Part shown: piece after piece, positions 18,800 through 27,103 of the stretch
Layout: every line of letters begins with the position of its first letter
How positions within the stretch are numbered: position 1 is the stretch's first letter
Source of the DNA: Streptomyces termitum
GTDB taxonomy: Bacteria; Actinomycetota; Actinomycetes; Streptomycetales; Streptomycetaceae
Reading direction: 5' to 3'
Assembly: GCF_014650175.1 (NCBI RefSeq)
Contig: NZ_BMUL01000016.1
Span: 62,001-126,000 of the forward strand
Length of the DNA: 64,000 bases
Program-made: the position numbers and the translations under genes
Notes under the pieces: model-generated
What the model was told of the DNA's origin: nothing
What the model saw: the letters and a program-made list of their open reading frames with translations, nothing else
Databases searched by the model: none

Positions 18800-18849
18800 T
18801 ACCCGTGGGTAGCATCATCGTGGGGAACGGTGAGCTACTCATGAGTAGC
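18800..18849 (+). promoter_or_regulatory. two TACYC-NN-GRGTA operator palindromes before the acyl-CoA dehydrogenase
   Basis: TACCC-GT-GGGTA (18800-18811) and TACTC-AT-GAGTA (18836-18847, extended to the 16-base perfect palindrome GCTACTCATGAGTAGC at 18834-18849) have the same 5-2-5 layout with centres 36 bases apart. They lie 70-120 bases upstream of the acyl-CoA dehydrogenase start. Such paired sites are typical of TetR-type repressors that sense acyl-CoA. No regulator gene is adjacent, so the protein that binds is unknown. Confidence 0.6.
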
Positions 18850-18917
18850 GAACGGTTCTCCGCACCCGCAGTACCCGTACGAGGAACCCCCTCCCCGATC
18901 CTTACGGAGCCGTCGCC

Positions 18918-20744
18918 ATGGGGCACTACAAGTCGAATCTCCGCGACATCGAGTTCAACCTCTTCGAGGTGCTCGGCCGCGACAAGGTGTACGGCACCGG
19001 TCCGTTCGAGGAGATGGACGTCGAGACCGCCCAGAGCATCCTCGACGAGATCCGCCGTCTCGCCGAGAACGAGCTGGCCGCGTCCTTCGCCGACGCCGAC
19101 CGCAACCCGCCGGTCTTCGACCCGGAGACCAACACGGCCCCGGTCCCGGCCACCTTCAAGGCCTCGTACGACGCGTTCATGGAGTCCGAGTACTGGCGCC
19201 TGGGCATCCCCGAGGAGATCGGCGGCACCGTCTCGCCGCGCTCCCTCATCTGGGCCTACGCCGAACTCCTCCTCGGCTCCAACCCGGCCATCTGGATGTA
19301 CTCCTCCGGCCCCGCCTTCGCCGGCATCCTCTTCAACGAGGGCAACGAGCAGCAGAAGAACGCCGCGCGGATCGCCGTCGAGCGCCGCTGGGGCTCCACC
19401 ATGGTCCTCACCGAGCCCGACGCGGGCTCCGACGTCGGCGCCGGCCGCACCAAGGCGGTCCGGCAGGAGGACGGCTCCTGGCACATCGAGGGCGTCAAGC
19501 GCTTCATCACCAGCGGTGAGCACGACATGGAGGAGAACATCCTCCACTACGTCCTCGCCCGCCCCGAGGGCGCCGGCCCCGGCACCAAGGGCCTCTCCCT
19601 CTTCCTCGTCCCCAAGTACGAGTTCGACTGGGAGACCGGCGAGCTGGGCGAGCGCAACGGCGTCTACGCCACCAACGTCGAGCACAAGATGGGCCTCAAG
19701 GCGTCCAACACGTGCGAGATGACCTTCGGCGACAAGCACCCCGCCAAGGGCTGGCTCATCGGCGACAAGCACGACGGCATCCGCCAGATGTTCCTCATCA
19801 TCGAGTTCGCCCGCATGATGGTCGGCACGAAGGCGATCTCCACCCTCTCCACGGGCTACCTCAACGCCCTGGAGTACGCCAAGGAGCGCGTCCAGGGCAC
19901 CGACCTGGCCGACTTCATGGACAAGGCCGCGCCCAAGGTCACCATCACCCACCACCCCGACGTGCGCCGCTCCCTGATGACGCAGAAGGCGTACGCCGAG
20001 GGCATGCGCTCCCTCGTCCTCTACACCGCCTCCGTCCAGGACTCCATCCAGCTCGCGGAGGCCGCCGGCGAGGACGCCAAGGCGCTGCACGGCCTCAACG
20101 ACCTGCTCCTGCCGATCGTCAAGGGCTACGGCTCCGAGAAGGGCTACGAGCAGCTCGCGCAGTCGCTCCAGACCTTCGGCGGCTCCGGCTTCCTCCAGGA
20201 GTACCCGATCGAGCAGTACATCCGGGACTCCAAGATCGACACCCTCTACGAGGGCACCACCGCCATCCAGGGCCAGGACTTCTTCTTCCGGAAGATCGTC
20301 CGCGACCAGGGCGCCGCGCTGAACACCCTCTCCGAGGAGATCAAGAAGTTCCTCGCGGTCGGCACCGGCGGCGAGGAGCTGGCTGGCGCCCGCGACGCGC
20401 TCGCCAAGGCGGCCGTCGACCTGGAGGCCATCGTCGGCAAGATGATCACCGACCTCACCGCCACCGGCGAGGACGTCAAGAACATCTACAAGGTCGGCCT
20501 CAACACCACCCGCCTGCTGATGGCCTCGGGCGACGTCGTCGTCGGCTACCTGCTGCTGCGCGGTGCCGCCGTCGCCGCCGAGAAGCTGGAGACCGGCGCC
20601 GGCAAGGACACCGCCTTCTACCAGGGCAAGATCGCGGCCGCGAAGTTCTTCGCCGCCGGCGTCCTGCCCGGCGTCTCCGCCGAGCGCGCCCTCGCCGAGG
20701 CCGTCGACGGCTCGCTGATGGACCTGGACGAGGCCGCCTTCTAA
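18918..20744 (+). CDS. acyl-CoA dehydrogenase (FadE-type, 608 residues)
   Basis: A flavin-dependent acyl-CoA dehydrogenase that makes the trans-2-enoyl-CoA in beta-oxidation. Features are the N-terminal helical domain, MVLTEPDAGSDVGAG of the FAD-binding middle domain, the C-terminal helical domain LQTFGGSGFLQEYPIEQYIRD and the catalytic base Glu445 in TLYEGTTAIQGQD. At 608 residues it is of the long class, with an extra C-terminal helical extension ending LMDLDEAAF, which in this class usually acts on long or bulky acyl-CoAs. ATG 18918 follows ACGGAG at eight bases. It is monocistronic, between paired upstream operators and a terminator. The chain-length preference is inference. Confidence 0.95.
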   Translation: MGHYKSNLRDIEFNLFEVLGRDKVYGTGPFEEMDVETAQSILDEIRRLAENELAASFADADRNPPVFDPETNTAPVPATFKASYDAFMESEYWRLGIPEEIGGTVSPRSLIWAYAELLLGSNPAIWMYSSGPAFAGILFNEGNEQQKNAARIAVERRWGSTMVLTEPDAGSDVGAGRTKAVRQEDGSWHIEGVKRFITSGEHDMEENILHYVLARPEGAGPGTKGLSLFLVPKYEFDWETGELGERNGVYATNVEHKMGLKASNTCEMTFGDKHPAKGWLIGDKHDGIRQMFLIIEFARMMVGTKAISTLSTGYLNALEYAKERVQGTDLADFMDKAAPKVTITHHPDVRRSLMTQKAYAEGMRSLVLYTASVQDSIQLAEAAGEDAKALHGLNDLLLPIVKGYGSEKGYEQLAQSLQTFGGSGFLQEYPIEQYIRDSKIDTLYEGTTAIQGQDFFFRKIVRDQGAALNTLSEEIKKFLAVGTGGEELAGARDALAKAAVDLEAIVGKMITDLTATGEDVKNIYKVGLNTTRLLMASGDVVVGYLLLRGAAVAAEKLETGAGKDTAFYQGKIAAAKFFAAGVLPGVSAERALAEAVDGSLMDLDEAAF

Positions 20745-20763
20745 CGGGCCCCCGTCCACACCC

Positions 20764-20799
20764 GCGCGGCCCGTCCCCGGGGAGGGGGGCGGGCCGCGC
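20764..20799 (+). terminator. terminator of the acyl-CoA dehydrogenase gene
   Basis: GCGCGGCCCG pairs with CGGGCCGCGC across a 16-base G-rich loop, 19 bases after the stop codon. A further GCGCGGCCCGCGC word follows at about 20809. Confidence 0.65.
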
Positions 20800-20933
20800 T
20801 CCTTCGTGCGCGGCCCGCGCCGGGGCCGGGGCGTCCGAGCGGCTCCCCCGGGCCCGGCCCGACCGGGGTGACCAGGGGTGACCAGGGGTCACCGGCCCCG
20901 GGAGGCCGCGGGGCACCCCCGTAAGGTGGGCTC

Positions 20934-22241
20934 ATGACCAGCGCAGCCTCCCGCCCCGCGTCCGCTCCCTTCGGCCGCGAGCACACCGATGACCTGATGT
21001 CCTTCCTCGCCGCCTCCCCCTCGCCGTACCACGCGGTGGCCAACGCCGCCGAGCGGCTGGAGAAGGCGGGCTTCCGCCGCGTCGAGGAGACCGCGGCGTG
21101 GGACGGGACCAGCGGCGGGAAGTTCGTCACCCGCGGCGGCGCGATCATCGCCTGGTACGTCCCCGAGGGCGCCGGCGCCCACACCCCGTACCGCATCGTC
21201 GGCGCCCACACCGACTCCCCCAACCTGCGCGTCAAGCCGCAGCCCGACATGGGCGCGCAGGGCTGGCGGCAGATCGCCGTGGAGGTCTACGGCGGCACCC
21301 TCCTCAACACCTGGCTCGACCGCGACCTCGGCCTCGCCGGCCGGCTCACCCTCCGCGACGGCGAGCACCGGCTCGTCAATGTCGACCGGCCGCTGCTGCG
21401 CGTCCCGCAGCTCGCCATCCACCTCGACCGGGGCGTCAACGACGGCCTCAAGCTCGACCGGCAGCGCCACATGCAGCCCGTGTGGGGCACCGGCGAGGTC
21501 CACGAGGGCGACCTGATCGCGTTCGTCGCCGAGGAGGCCGGCGTGGACGCCGAGGACGTGGCCGGCTGGGACCTGATGGTCCACGCCGTCGACGCCCCCG
21601 CCTACCTCGGCCGCGACCGCGAGCTCGTCGCCGGCCCGCGCATGGACAACCTGCTGTCCGTGCACGCCGCCGTCGCCGCCCTCACCGCCGTCGCCGGCCG
21701 CGCCGACCTGCCGTACATCCCGGTCCTCGCCGCCTTCGACCACGAGGAGAACGGCTCCGAGGCCGACACCGGCGCCCAGGGCCCCCTCCTCGGCACCGTC
21801 CTGGAGCGCTCCGTCTACGCCCGCGGCGGCTCCTACGAGGACCGCGCCCGCGCCTTCGCCGGCACGGTCTGCCTCTCCTCCGACACCGGCCACGCCGTCC
21901 ACCCCAACTACGCGGAGCGGCACGACCCGACCCACCACCCGCGCGTCAACGGCGGCCCGATCCTCAAGGTCAACGTCAACCAGCGGTACGCCACCGACGG
22001 CACCGGCCGCGCGATCTTCTCCGCCGCCTGCGAGAAGGCCGGCGTGCCGTGGCAGTCGTTCGTCTCCAACAACGACATGCCCTGCGGCACCACGATCGGC
22101 CCCATCACCGCCGCCCGCCACGGCATCACCACCGTCGACATCGGCGTGGCGATCCTCTCCATGCACAGCGCCCGCGAGCTGTGCGGCGCCGAGGACCCCT
22201 ACCTCCTCGCCAACGCCCTGGTCGCGTTCCTGGAGGGCTGA
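20934..22241 (+). CDS. M18-family metalloaminopeptidase
   Basis: A 435-residue aspartyl-type aminopeptidase of family M18, which removes N-terminal residues from peptides in the cytoplasm with two zinc ions. Ligand segments are in place: GAHTDSPNLRVKP (His/Asp), MDNLLS (bridging Asp), FDHEENGSE (catalytic and ligand Glu), LSSDTGHAVHPNY and the last His in SMHSARELCG. The length and order are normal for the family, which forms large dodecamers. TAAGGT nine bases before the ATG may be a -10 box, giving a leaderless or very short leader. The upstream bases hold three tandem GACCAGGGGT-like repeats (20866-20892). Housekeeping peptide turnover is the likely role. Confidence 0.94.
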   Translation: MTSAASRPASAPFGREHTDDLMSFLAASPSPYHAVANAAERLEKAGFRRVEETAAWDGTSGGKFVTRGGAIIAWYVPEGAGAHTPYRIVGAHTDSPNLRVKPQPDMGAQGWRQIAVEVYGGTLLNTWLDRDLGLAGRLTLRDGEHRLVNVDRPLLRVPQLAIHLDRGVNDGLKLDRQRHMQPVWGTGEVHEGDLIAFVAEEAGVDAEDVAGWDLMVHAVDAPAYLGRDRELVAGPRMDNLLSVHAAVAALTAVAGRADLPYIPVLAAFDHEENGSEADTGAQGPLLGTVLERSVYARGGSYEDRARAFAGTVCLSSDTGHAVHPNYAERHDPTHHPRVNGGPILKVNVNQRYATDGTGRAIFSAACEKAGVPWQSFVSNNDMPCGTTIGPITAARHGITTVDIGVAILSMHSARELCGAEDPYLLANALVAFLEG

Positions 22242-22309
22242 GAACGGTTTCCGGGCGGGGCCCGCGCGCGAAACATCCGCGAAAGGCCCCGCCTGGCAGC
22301 GTCGTCCCC

Positions 22310-22654
22310 ATGCACCGTCATGAGGGACCGCCCCCGCGGACGTTCGTCCCGCTCGCCGTCACCGCCGCGCTCCTCGTCCTCACCGGGGCGGGGCTGCTGA
22401 TCGACGCGTACGACGAACGGCCGCCGTGGGGCACCGACATCGCCTACGAGGGCGGCTACATCCTGGCCTCCCGCATCCGCGGCTACGACACGGACGGCTC
22501 GCGGACCCGCTCGCTGCTCGCCGGGGAGTGCGCCCGCATGGAGCGCGACGGGATGGGCGGCGACCGGGCCGTCCACGACCCGGCCGCCTGGGTGGAGGGC
22601 TGCCTGGACGGGGCCGCCGGGCACCCGTCCAGGAATCAGGGGCTCATCCGCTGA
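22310..22654 (+). CDS. small exported or membrane-anchored hypothetical protein
   Basis: A 114-residue protein with a charged head (MHRHEGPPPRT), one hydrophobic segment at about 12-31 (FVPLAVTAALLVLTGAGLLI) and an extracytoplasmic part with two Cys (GECARME and EGCLDG) that could form a disulfide. No known domain is recognised. The absence of an A-X-A cleavage site suggests it stays anchored by its N-terminus. The start is the only ATG with a proper hydrophobic head, although its ribosome site is weak. It converges on the NHL-thioredoxin gene. Confidence 0.6.
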   Translation: MHRHEGPPPRTFVPLAVTAALLVLTGAGLLIDAYDERPPWGTDIAYEGGYILASRIRGYDTDGSRTRSLLAGECARMERDGMGGDRAVHDPAAWVEGCLDGAAGHPSRNQGLIR

Positions 22655-22673
22655 GCCTCCGCCCGCCTCCGCC

Positions 22674-24491
22674 TCAGGCGGACTCGTCCAGTCCCGCGAG
22701 GATCAGCGGGAGGCGGGAGGCGCCCGTGTCCGTCAGCTTCACCGGGACGCCCCAGTCCTGCTGGTGGACGTGGCAGGCCGGATATGCGTTGGCCGGGTCG
22801 TCGTCGCAGGACGCGGCCATCGCGGAGACGTGCAGGACGCCCTCGGCCAGCTCCGGGTTCAGCTCCAGGTCGCGGAAGAGGTCCGTGCCCGTGCCCTCGC
22901 CGGACAGCAGCAGCTCCGGCGGGGTCGAGGAGACAAGGAGCCGGGTCGAGGGACCGTACCGCTCGTCCAGCTTCTGGCCCGTCGGGGCGCGGAAGACGAC
23001 GTCCAGGCGGAAGGCGCCGGGCGCCACCTCGGTCGCCTCGCGCCGGGTGCGGTGCGCCACCGCCTCCACCCGCACGGCCTCCTCGGGCAGCCGCAGCCGG
23101 GTCAGCCGGTGCCGGGCCGACTCCACGACCACGATCTCCCCGCCGTCCACCACGGCGTCGCTGGGCTCGCGCAGATCGGTGGCGAGGGTGGTGACCTCGC
23201 CGGTGGCCGGGTCGTAGCGGCGCAGCGCGTGGTTGTACGTGTCGGAGACGGCGACCGAGCCGTCCGGCAGCGCCGTCACGCCCAGCGGGTGCTGGAAGAG
23301 GGCCTGCCCGGCCTCGCCGTCGCGGTGCCCGAAGTCGAAGAGGCCGGTGCCGACGGCCGTGTGCACGGCGCCGTCGGCGTCGATCCAGCGCAGCGCGCTG
23401 GTCTCCGAGTCGGCGACCCACAGCCGGTCCCCGGCCGCGGCCAGCCCGGACGGCTGCGCGAACCACGCCTCCGCGCCGGGACCGTCGACCAGGCCCTCGT
23501 TGGTGGTGCCGGCCGCGACCCCGACGGTCCCGGTCTCCGGGTCGTACGTCCAGATCTGGTGGACGCCGGCCATCGCGATCCACACCTTCCCCCGCCACCA
23601 GGCCACGTCCCACGGCGAGGAGAGGTCGACCTCCAGCGCCGGGCCCGAGGTCGGGGAGCCCTGCCACCACTGGCGGCCGGTGCCCGCGATCCGCTCCAGC
23701 GCGCCCGTCGCCGGGTCGAAGCGGCACAGCGCGTGGTGGACGGTGTCCGCGACGACGACCGTGCCGTCCGGCAGCGGTGCCAGGCCCTGCGGCTCGCGCA
23801 GCTCGCCCTCGGCGCCGATCCGGCGCACCACGGTCTCCCCGTCGGCGGCCAGCTCGACGAGCTGGTGGCGGGTGGTGTCGGAGACCAGGAAGGTGCCGCC
23901 GGGGAGGGCGAGCGCCTTGCCGGGGAAGCGGAGGTCGGTGGCGACCGGCTCCGGCGGCACGTACGGGCCGTCGCCGCGCCGCAGCGTGCCCTTGGCCGCG
24001 TGCTCGGCCTCCAGCTCCTCGACGAGGGTCCGCAGCGCGTTGGCGTGGCCCTCGCCCGCGTGCTGGGCGACGACGTACCCCTCGGGGTCGATCACGACCA
24101 GCGTCGGCCAGGCCCGGACCGCGTACTGCTTCCAGGTCGCCAGCTCCGGGTCGTCGAGGACCGGGTGGTGGACCTCGTACCGCTCGACGGCGTCGACGAC
24201 CGCCCGGTGCTCGGCCTCGTGCACGAACTTCGGCGAGTGCACGCCGACGACGACGAGCGTGTCGCGGTGCTCCTCCTCCAGCTCGCGCAGCTCGTCCAGG
24301 ACGTGCAGGCAGTTGATGCAGCAGAAGGTCCAGAAGTCGAGAAGGACGATCTTGCCGCGCAGGTCGGCGAGGGTGAGGGCGTCGCCGCCCGTGTTGAGCC
24401 AGCCGCCCTTGCCGATCAGCTCGGGGGCACGGACACGGGCACGGGGGCGGGGGGCGGGCGCGGGGGTGGGCGCCGGGACGGCATCGCTCAT
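22674..24491 (-). CDS. thioredoxin-like/NHL-repeat protein (NHLRC2-like)
   Basis: A 605-residue protein joining a thioredoxin fold (about 25-170) to a beta-propeller of NHL repeats (about 195-490) and a C-terminal beta domain. The redox motif is CCINC at 57-61, where C58 and C61 form the CxxC pair in LDFWTFCCINCLHVL. Propeller blades show the repeated pattern LPDGTVVVADTVHHALCRFD and LPDGSVAVSDTYNHALRRYD. The architecture is that of human NHLRC2, conserved in many bacteria without a settled substrate. The N-terminus before the fold is Pro/Ala/Arg-rich and carries no signal peptide, so it is cytoplasmic. ATG 24491 lies directly after GGAGGG, an unusually tight spacing. Confidence 0.9.
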   Translation of the reverse strand: MSDAVPAPTPAPAPRPRARVRAPELIGKGGWLNTGGDALTLADLRGKIVLLDFWTFCCINCLHVLDELRELEEEHRDTLVVVGVHSPKFVHEAEHRAVVDAVERYEVHHPVLDDPELATWKQYAVRAWPTLVVIDPEGYVVAQHAGEGHANALRTLVEELEAEHAAKGTLRRGDGPYVPPEPVATDLRFPGKALALPGGTFLVSDTTRHQLVELAADGETVVRRIGAEGELREPQGLAPLPDGTVVVADTVHHALCRFDPATGALERIAGTGRQWWQGSPTSGPALEVDLSSPWDVAWWRGKVWIAMAGVHQIWTYDPETGTVGVAAGTTNEGLVDGPGAEAWFAQPSGLAAAGDRLWVADSETSALRWIDADGAVHTAVGTGLFDFGHRDGEAGQALFQHPLGVTALPDGSVAVSDTYNHALRRYDPATGEVTTLATDLREPSDAVVDGGEIVVVESARHRLTRLRLPEEAVRVEAVAHRTRREATEVAPGAFRLDVVFRAPTGQKLDERYGPSTRLLVSSTPPELLLSGEGTGTDLFRDLELNPELAEGVLHVSAMAASCDDDPANAYPACHVHQQDWGVPVKLTDTGASRLPLILAGLDESA

Positions 24492-24709
24492 CCCTCCAGC
24501 TTGCCACCCGGCCGTGAACGGGCCGTCACGGGAGTACGTCCCTGATGGGAGGGGCCTTCCCGGCGGGGGGGTTCCCGGGGCACGGGGCTCCGGGGCGCGG
24601 GGGCTTCTCCGGGGGAGGGGTGGGGCGGGGGCGTACGGGTGGATCGGTGGGGCCGGGTGGGGGGTGTCCGCGTGTCCCGGGCGGGCGGGTCGGCGGCGCG
24701 GACGGTGGC

Positions 24710-26302
24710 ATGGGACGCATGACGCATGCGGGCAGATCATCGGACTACTCCCGCTTCCGGGGGAGGCGGGCCGCGCGCGCGGGGACCGGGCTCCTCGTCG
24801 GGCTGCTCGCCCTGCCCGGCCTCCTCCTCGCCCTGGGGAGCACGGCGCGGGCCGGCGGGGTGGGGGACAGGGCCCTGCGGATGACCGTCACCGTCAACAC
24901 CCTCGCCGCCGGCTCCGCACGCCTGCCCGCCGTCCGGGCCGGGGCCGAGGTCGTGAAGCGGTACCGGCTGGAGAACCGGGGCGAGGCCGGGCTGTACGGG
25001 GTCCGGGTGCACGACCCGGCCGTCCCCGCCGGCGCCGTCCGCTGCCCCGGCCGGCCGCTCGCCGCGCTCTCCGTGATGGAGTGCGTCGCCCGCTTCCGGG
25101 CCGCCCCCGGCACCCACCGGGCCACCGCCCGCGCCGAGGGCGGTGTGCCCTCCCTGGGCCGGACCCTCACCGCCACCGCCCACTCCGGATACGCGGGCGT
25201 CGCCGGGGCCCTGACCCTCGCCGAACGCGCGGTCCTCACCGGCCGGACGGGCACCGCCGTCGTCACGTACACCGTCGCCAACCGGGGCAACCGCCCGCTC
25301 CACGACGTCCGCGTCACCGACCCCGGCCTGGGCCTCACCGGCCGGGGCGTGCAGTGCGGCGGACGGGCCGGGACCGTGCCCCTGCTCGCCCCGGGCACCA
25401 CCGCGCGCTGCACCGCGACGGTACGGCGCCCGCCGGGCGTCCACCGCAGCACCGGGCTCGCCACCGGGACCGACCGGACCGAGACCTACGCCCCCGGGGG
25501 CCGTCGACTCCCCGCCCCGCTCCTCACCGCCCGCGCCCGCGCCTCCTTCGCCGTCCCCGCACCCCGCCCACCGGGCGGATCGACGCCGCCCGGTGGGTCC
25601 ACCACGCCCGGTGGCGCCGCCGTGCCCGGTGGGTCCACCGCGTCCGGAGGAGGTACGGCTCCGAGTGCCGGGGCCGCCGCCGGGGCCGGGGGCGCGCCGC
25701 CGGCCGCTCCGGGGGTGCTGCCCGTCGGGCCTCCCGCGTTCGGCCTCGTGCCGGGGGCGGAGGCGGGCCTCGGGGCCGGACCGGGACGCGTCACCGGGGA
25801 GGCCGGCGAGGGGCTGGTGGAGGCCGCGCCGGGGACCGGGACCGGCCCGGGCGCGGACCTGGCCACCGGTCAGGGGGCCGGAGAAGGCGCGGGGACCGGG
25901 GCGGGAGCGGCAACCGGAGCAGCAACCGGAGCGGGGAGCGGGAACGGAGAAGGAGCCGGAGAAGGGGCCGGAACGGGGAACGGAACAGGGGCGGGGAACG
26001 GAACCGGAACCGGGTCGGGGAGCGGAACCGGGGCCGGGGAAGGGACCGGGTCGGGGAGCGGAACCGGCACCGGCACCGGCACCGGAACCGGAACCGGGAG
26101 CGGGGGGCGGGAGGGCGAGTCGCCCGGGACGGCGCCGACCGAGGCCGCGCACCGGGCCGCCACCACCGACGGGGAGGGGTTCGTCCGCCGGCTGCGGCGG
26201 CGGGCCCGCGAGGCCGACGACATGTCGGTCGTCATGATGCTGCTGCTCATCCTCGTGCCCGCGGCCCTCGCCGCCGCGCTGCTCGGGAACCGGAGGACCT
26301 GA
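24710..26302 (+). CDS. exported surface protein with DUF11-like repeats and Gly/Thr-rich stalk
   Basis: A 530-residue exported protein. A signal sequence (RRAARAGTGLLVGLLALPGLLLALGSTARA) is followed by two beta-sandwich repeats of DUF11 type (YRLENRGEAGLYGVRVHDP and YTVANRGNRPLHDVRVTDP). Next is a Pro/Gly/Ser segment with repeated PGGST, then about 90 residues of almost pure Gly/Thr/Ala/Ser (GTG and GAG triplets). A C-terminal membrane anchor (MSVVMMLLLILVPAALAAALL) ends in basic residues. It probably displays a small domain above the membrane on a flexible stalk. It ends three bases before the DUF4239 gene, so the two are coupled. ATG 24710 precedes the second ATG 24719; either is possible. 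Confidence 0.75.
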   Translation: MGRMTHAGRSSDYSRFRGRRAARAGTGLLVGLLALPGLLLALGSTARAGGVGDRALRMTVTVNTLAAGSARLPAVRAGAEVVKRYRLENRGEAGLYGVRVHDPAVPAGAVRCPGRPLAALSVMECVARFRAAPGTHRATARAEGGVPSLGRTLTATAHSGYAGVAGALTLAERAVLTGRTGTAVVTYTVANRGNRPLHDVRVTDPGLGLTGRGVQCGGRAGTVPLLAPGTTARCTATVRRPPGVHRSTGLATGTDRTETYAPGGRRLPAPLLTARARASFAVPAPRPPGGSTPPGGSTTPGGAAVPGGSTASGGGTAPSAGAAAGAGGAPPAAPGVLPVGPPAFGLVPGAEAGLGAGPGRVTGEAGEGLVEAAPGTGTGPGADLATGQGAGEGAGTGAGAATGAATGAGSGNGEGAGEGAGTGNGTGAGNGTGTGSGSGTGAGEGTGSGSGTGTGTGTGTGTGSGGREGESPGTAPTEAAHRAATTDGEGFVRRLRRRAREADDMSVVMMLLLILVPAALAAALLGNRRT

Positions 26303-26305
26303 CCC

Positions 26306-27055
26306 GTGGACCTGATCGAAACCCTCGTCGTCGTCGGCGGCGTCGCCCTCCTCGGCGCCCTCTCCGTCGTCCTCAAGACCCGTCTCTTCCCCGCCGCCGA
26401 GGACGACGACGAGCGCGAGGACGTCGCGGAGTACATCGCCATGATGGTCTCCGTCCTCTACGCGATCGTCCTCGGCCTCTGCCTGGTCTCCGTCTGGGAC
26501 ACCCGGTCCGCCGCCTCCGACCACGTGCAGGCCGAGGCGAGCGCCCTCCACCAGACGTACCTGCTCGCCGACGCGCTCCCCGAGGACCGGCGCGAACCGC
26601 TGCGGGAGGCGGCCCGGACGTACGCCGACCACGTCGTCGCGGACGAGTGGCCGCTGATGGAGGCCCGGCAGCCGCTCGGCCCGTCCGGCTGGGAGCTCCT
26701 CGAACGGCTCCGGCAGGCCGGCGAGGTCGGCGACACCGCCACCGTCTCGCAGCAGATCGCCGCCCAGGAGGTGCTGGCCCAGCTCGGTTACGTGGACGAC
26801 GCCCGGCGCAGCCGGGAGGCCGCCGCGCAGGAGAGCCTGTCACCGGTGCTGTGGGCCGGCCTGATCATCGGCGGTCTGCTCACCCTCGCCTTCATGTTCC
26901 TCTTCGGGATCAAGCGCAGCACCACCCATGTGGTGATGGTGATGGGGCTGGCCGGGTTCATCGCCTTCACCGTGCTGCTGATCCACCAACTCGACGCGCC
27001 CTTCGGGACGGTGCTCGGGACGAACGCGGACGCCTTCACCCGCTACTTCACGTGA
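26306..27055 (+). CDS. DUF4239-family membrane protein
   Basis: A 249-residue membrane protein with helices at about 5-25 and 46-64, a cytoplasmic or external helical middle (70-175), and two more helices near 185-230 (LSPVLWAGLIIGGLLTLAFMFLF and HVVMVMGLAGFIAFTVLLI). This split layout is that of DUF4239 proteins (bestrophin-like in fold predictions); function is unknown. The GTG start follows GGAGGACC and lies three bases from the stop of the surface protein, which points to a joint task at the membrane. The coding end (CTTCACGTGA) reproduces the central part of the parS site that follows. Confidence 0.75.
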   Translation: MDLIETLVVVGGVALLGALSVVLKTRLFPAAEDDDEREDVAEYIAMMVSVLYAIVLGLCLVSVWDTRSAASDHVQAEASALHQTYLLADALPEDRREPLREAARTYADHVVADEWPLMEARQPLGPSGWELLERLRQAGEVGDTATVSQQIAAQEVLAQLGYVDDARRSREAAAQESLSPVLWAGLIIGGLLTLAFMFLFGIKRSTTHVVMVMGLAGFIAFTVLLIHQLDAPFGTVLGTNADAFTRYFT

Positions 27056-27058
27056 GGC

Positions 27059-27078
27059 GGTGTTTCACGTGAAACACC
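27059..27078. promoter_or_regulatory. parS: parS site 1 (20-base perfect palindrome)
   Basis: GGTGTTTCACGTGAAACACC contains the exact streptomycete parS core GTTTCACGTGAAAC (27062-27075), where ParB loads onto the chromosome. A nine-base match to the core (TTCACGTGA) sits 14 bases further left over the DUF4239 stop codon. It also lies in the promoter zone of the LURP-one gene. Confidence 0.92.
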
Positions 27079-27103
27079 GGAAGCCGCACGGTAGACATTC
27101 ACC

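Noticed and set aside
18775..18805. GTTCACCCGAAAGGGGTTGCCC as a PHO box
   Set aside because: The two halves are not spaced by the 11 bases expected for PhoP direct repeats.
18841..19722. Open frame starting MSSERFSAPAVPVRG within the acyl-CoA dehydrogenase leader
   Set aside because: Its ATG is part of the operator palindrome. Beyond position 18918 it reads the dehydrogenase gene out of frame as Ser/Arg/Pro/Thr-rich sequence.
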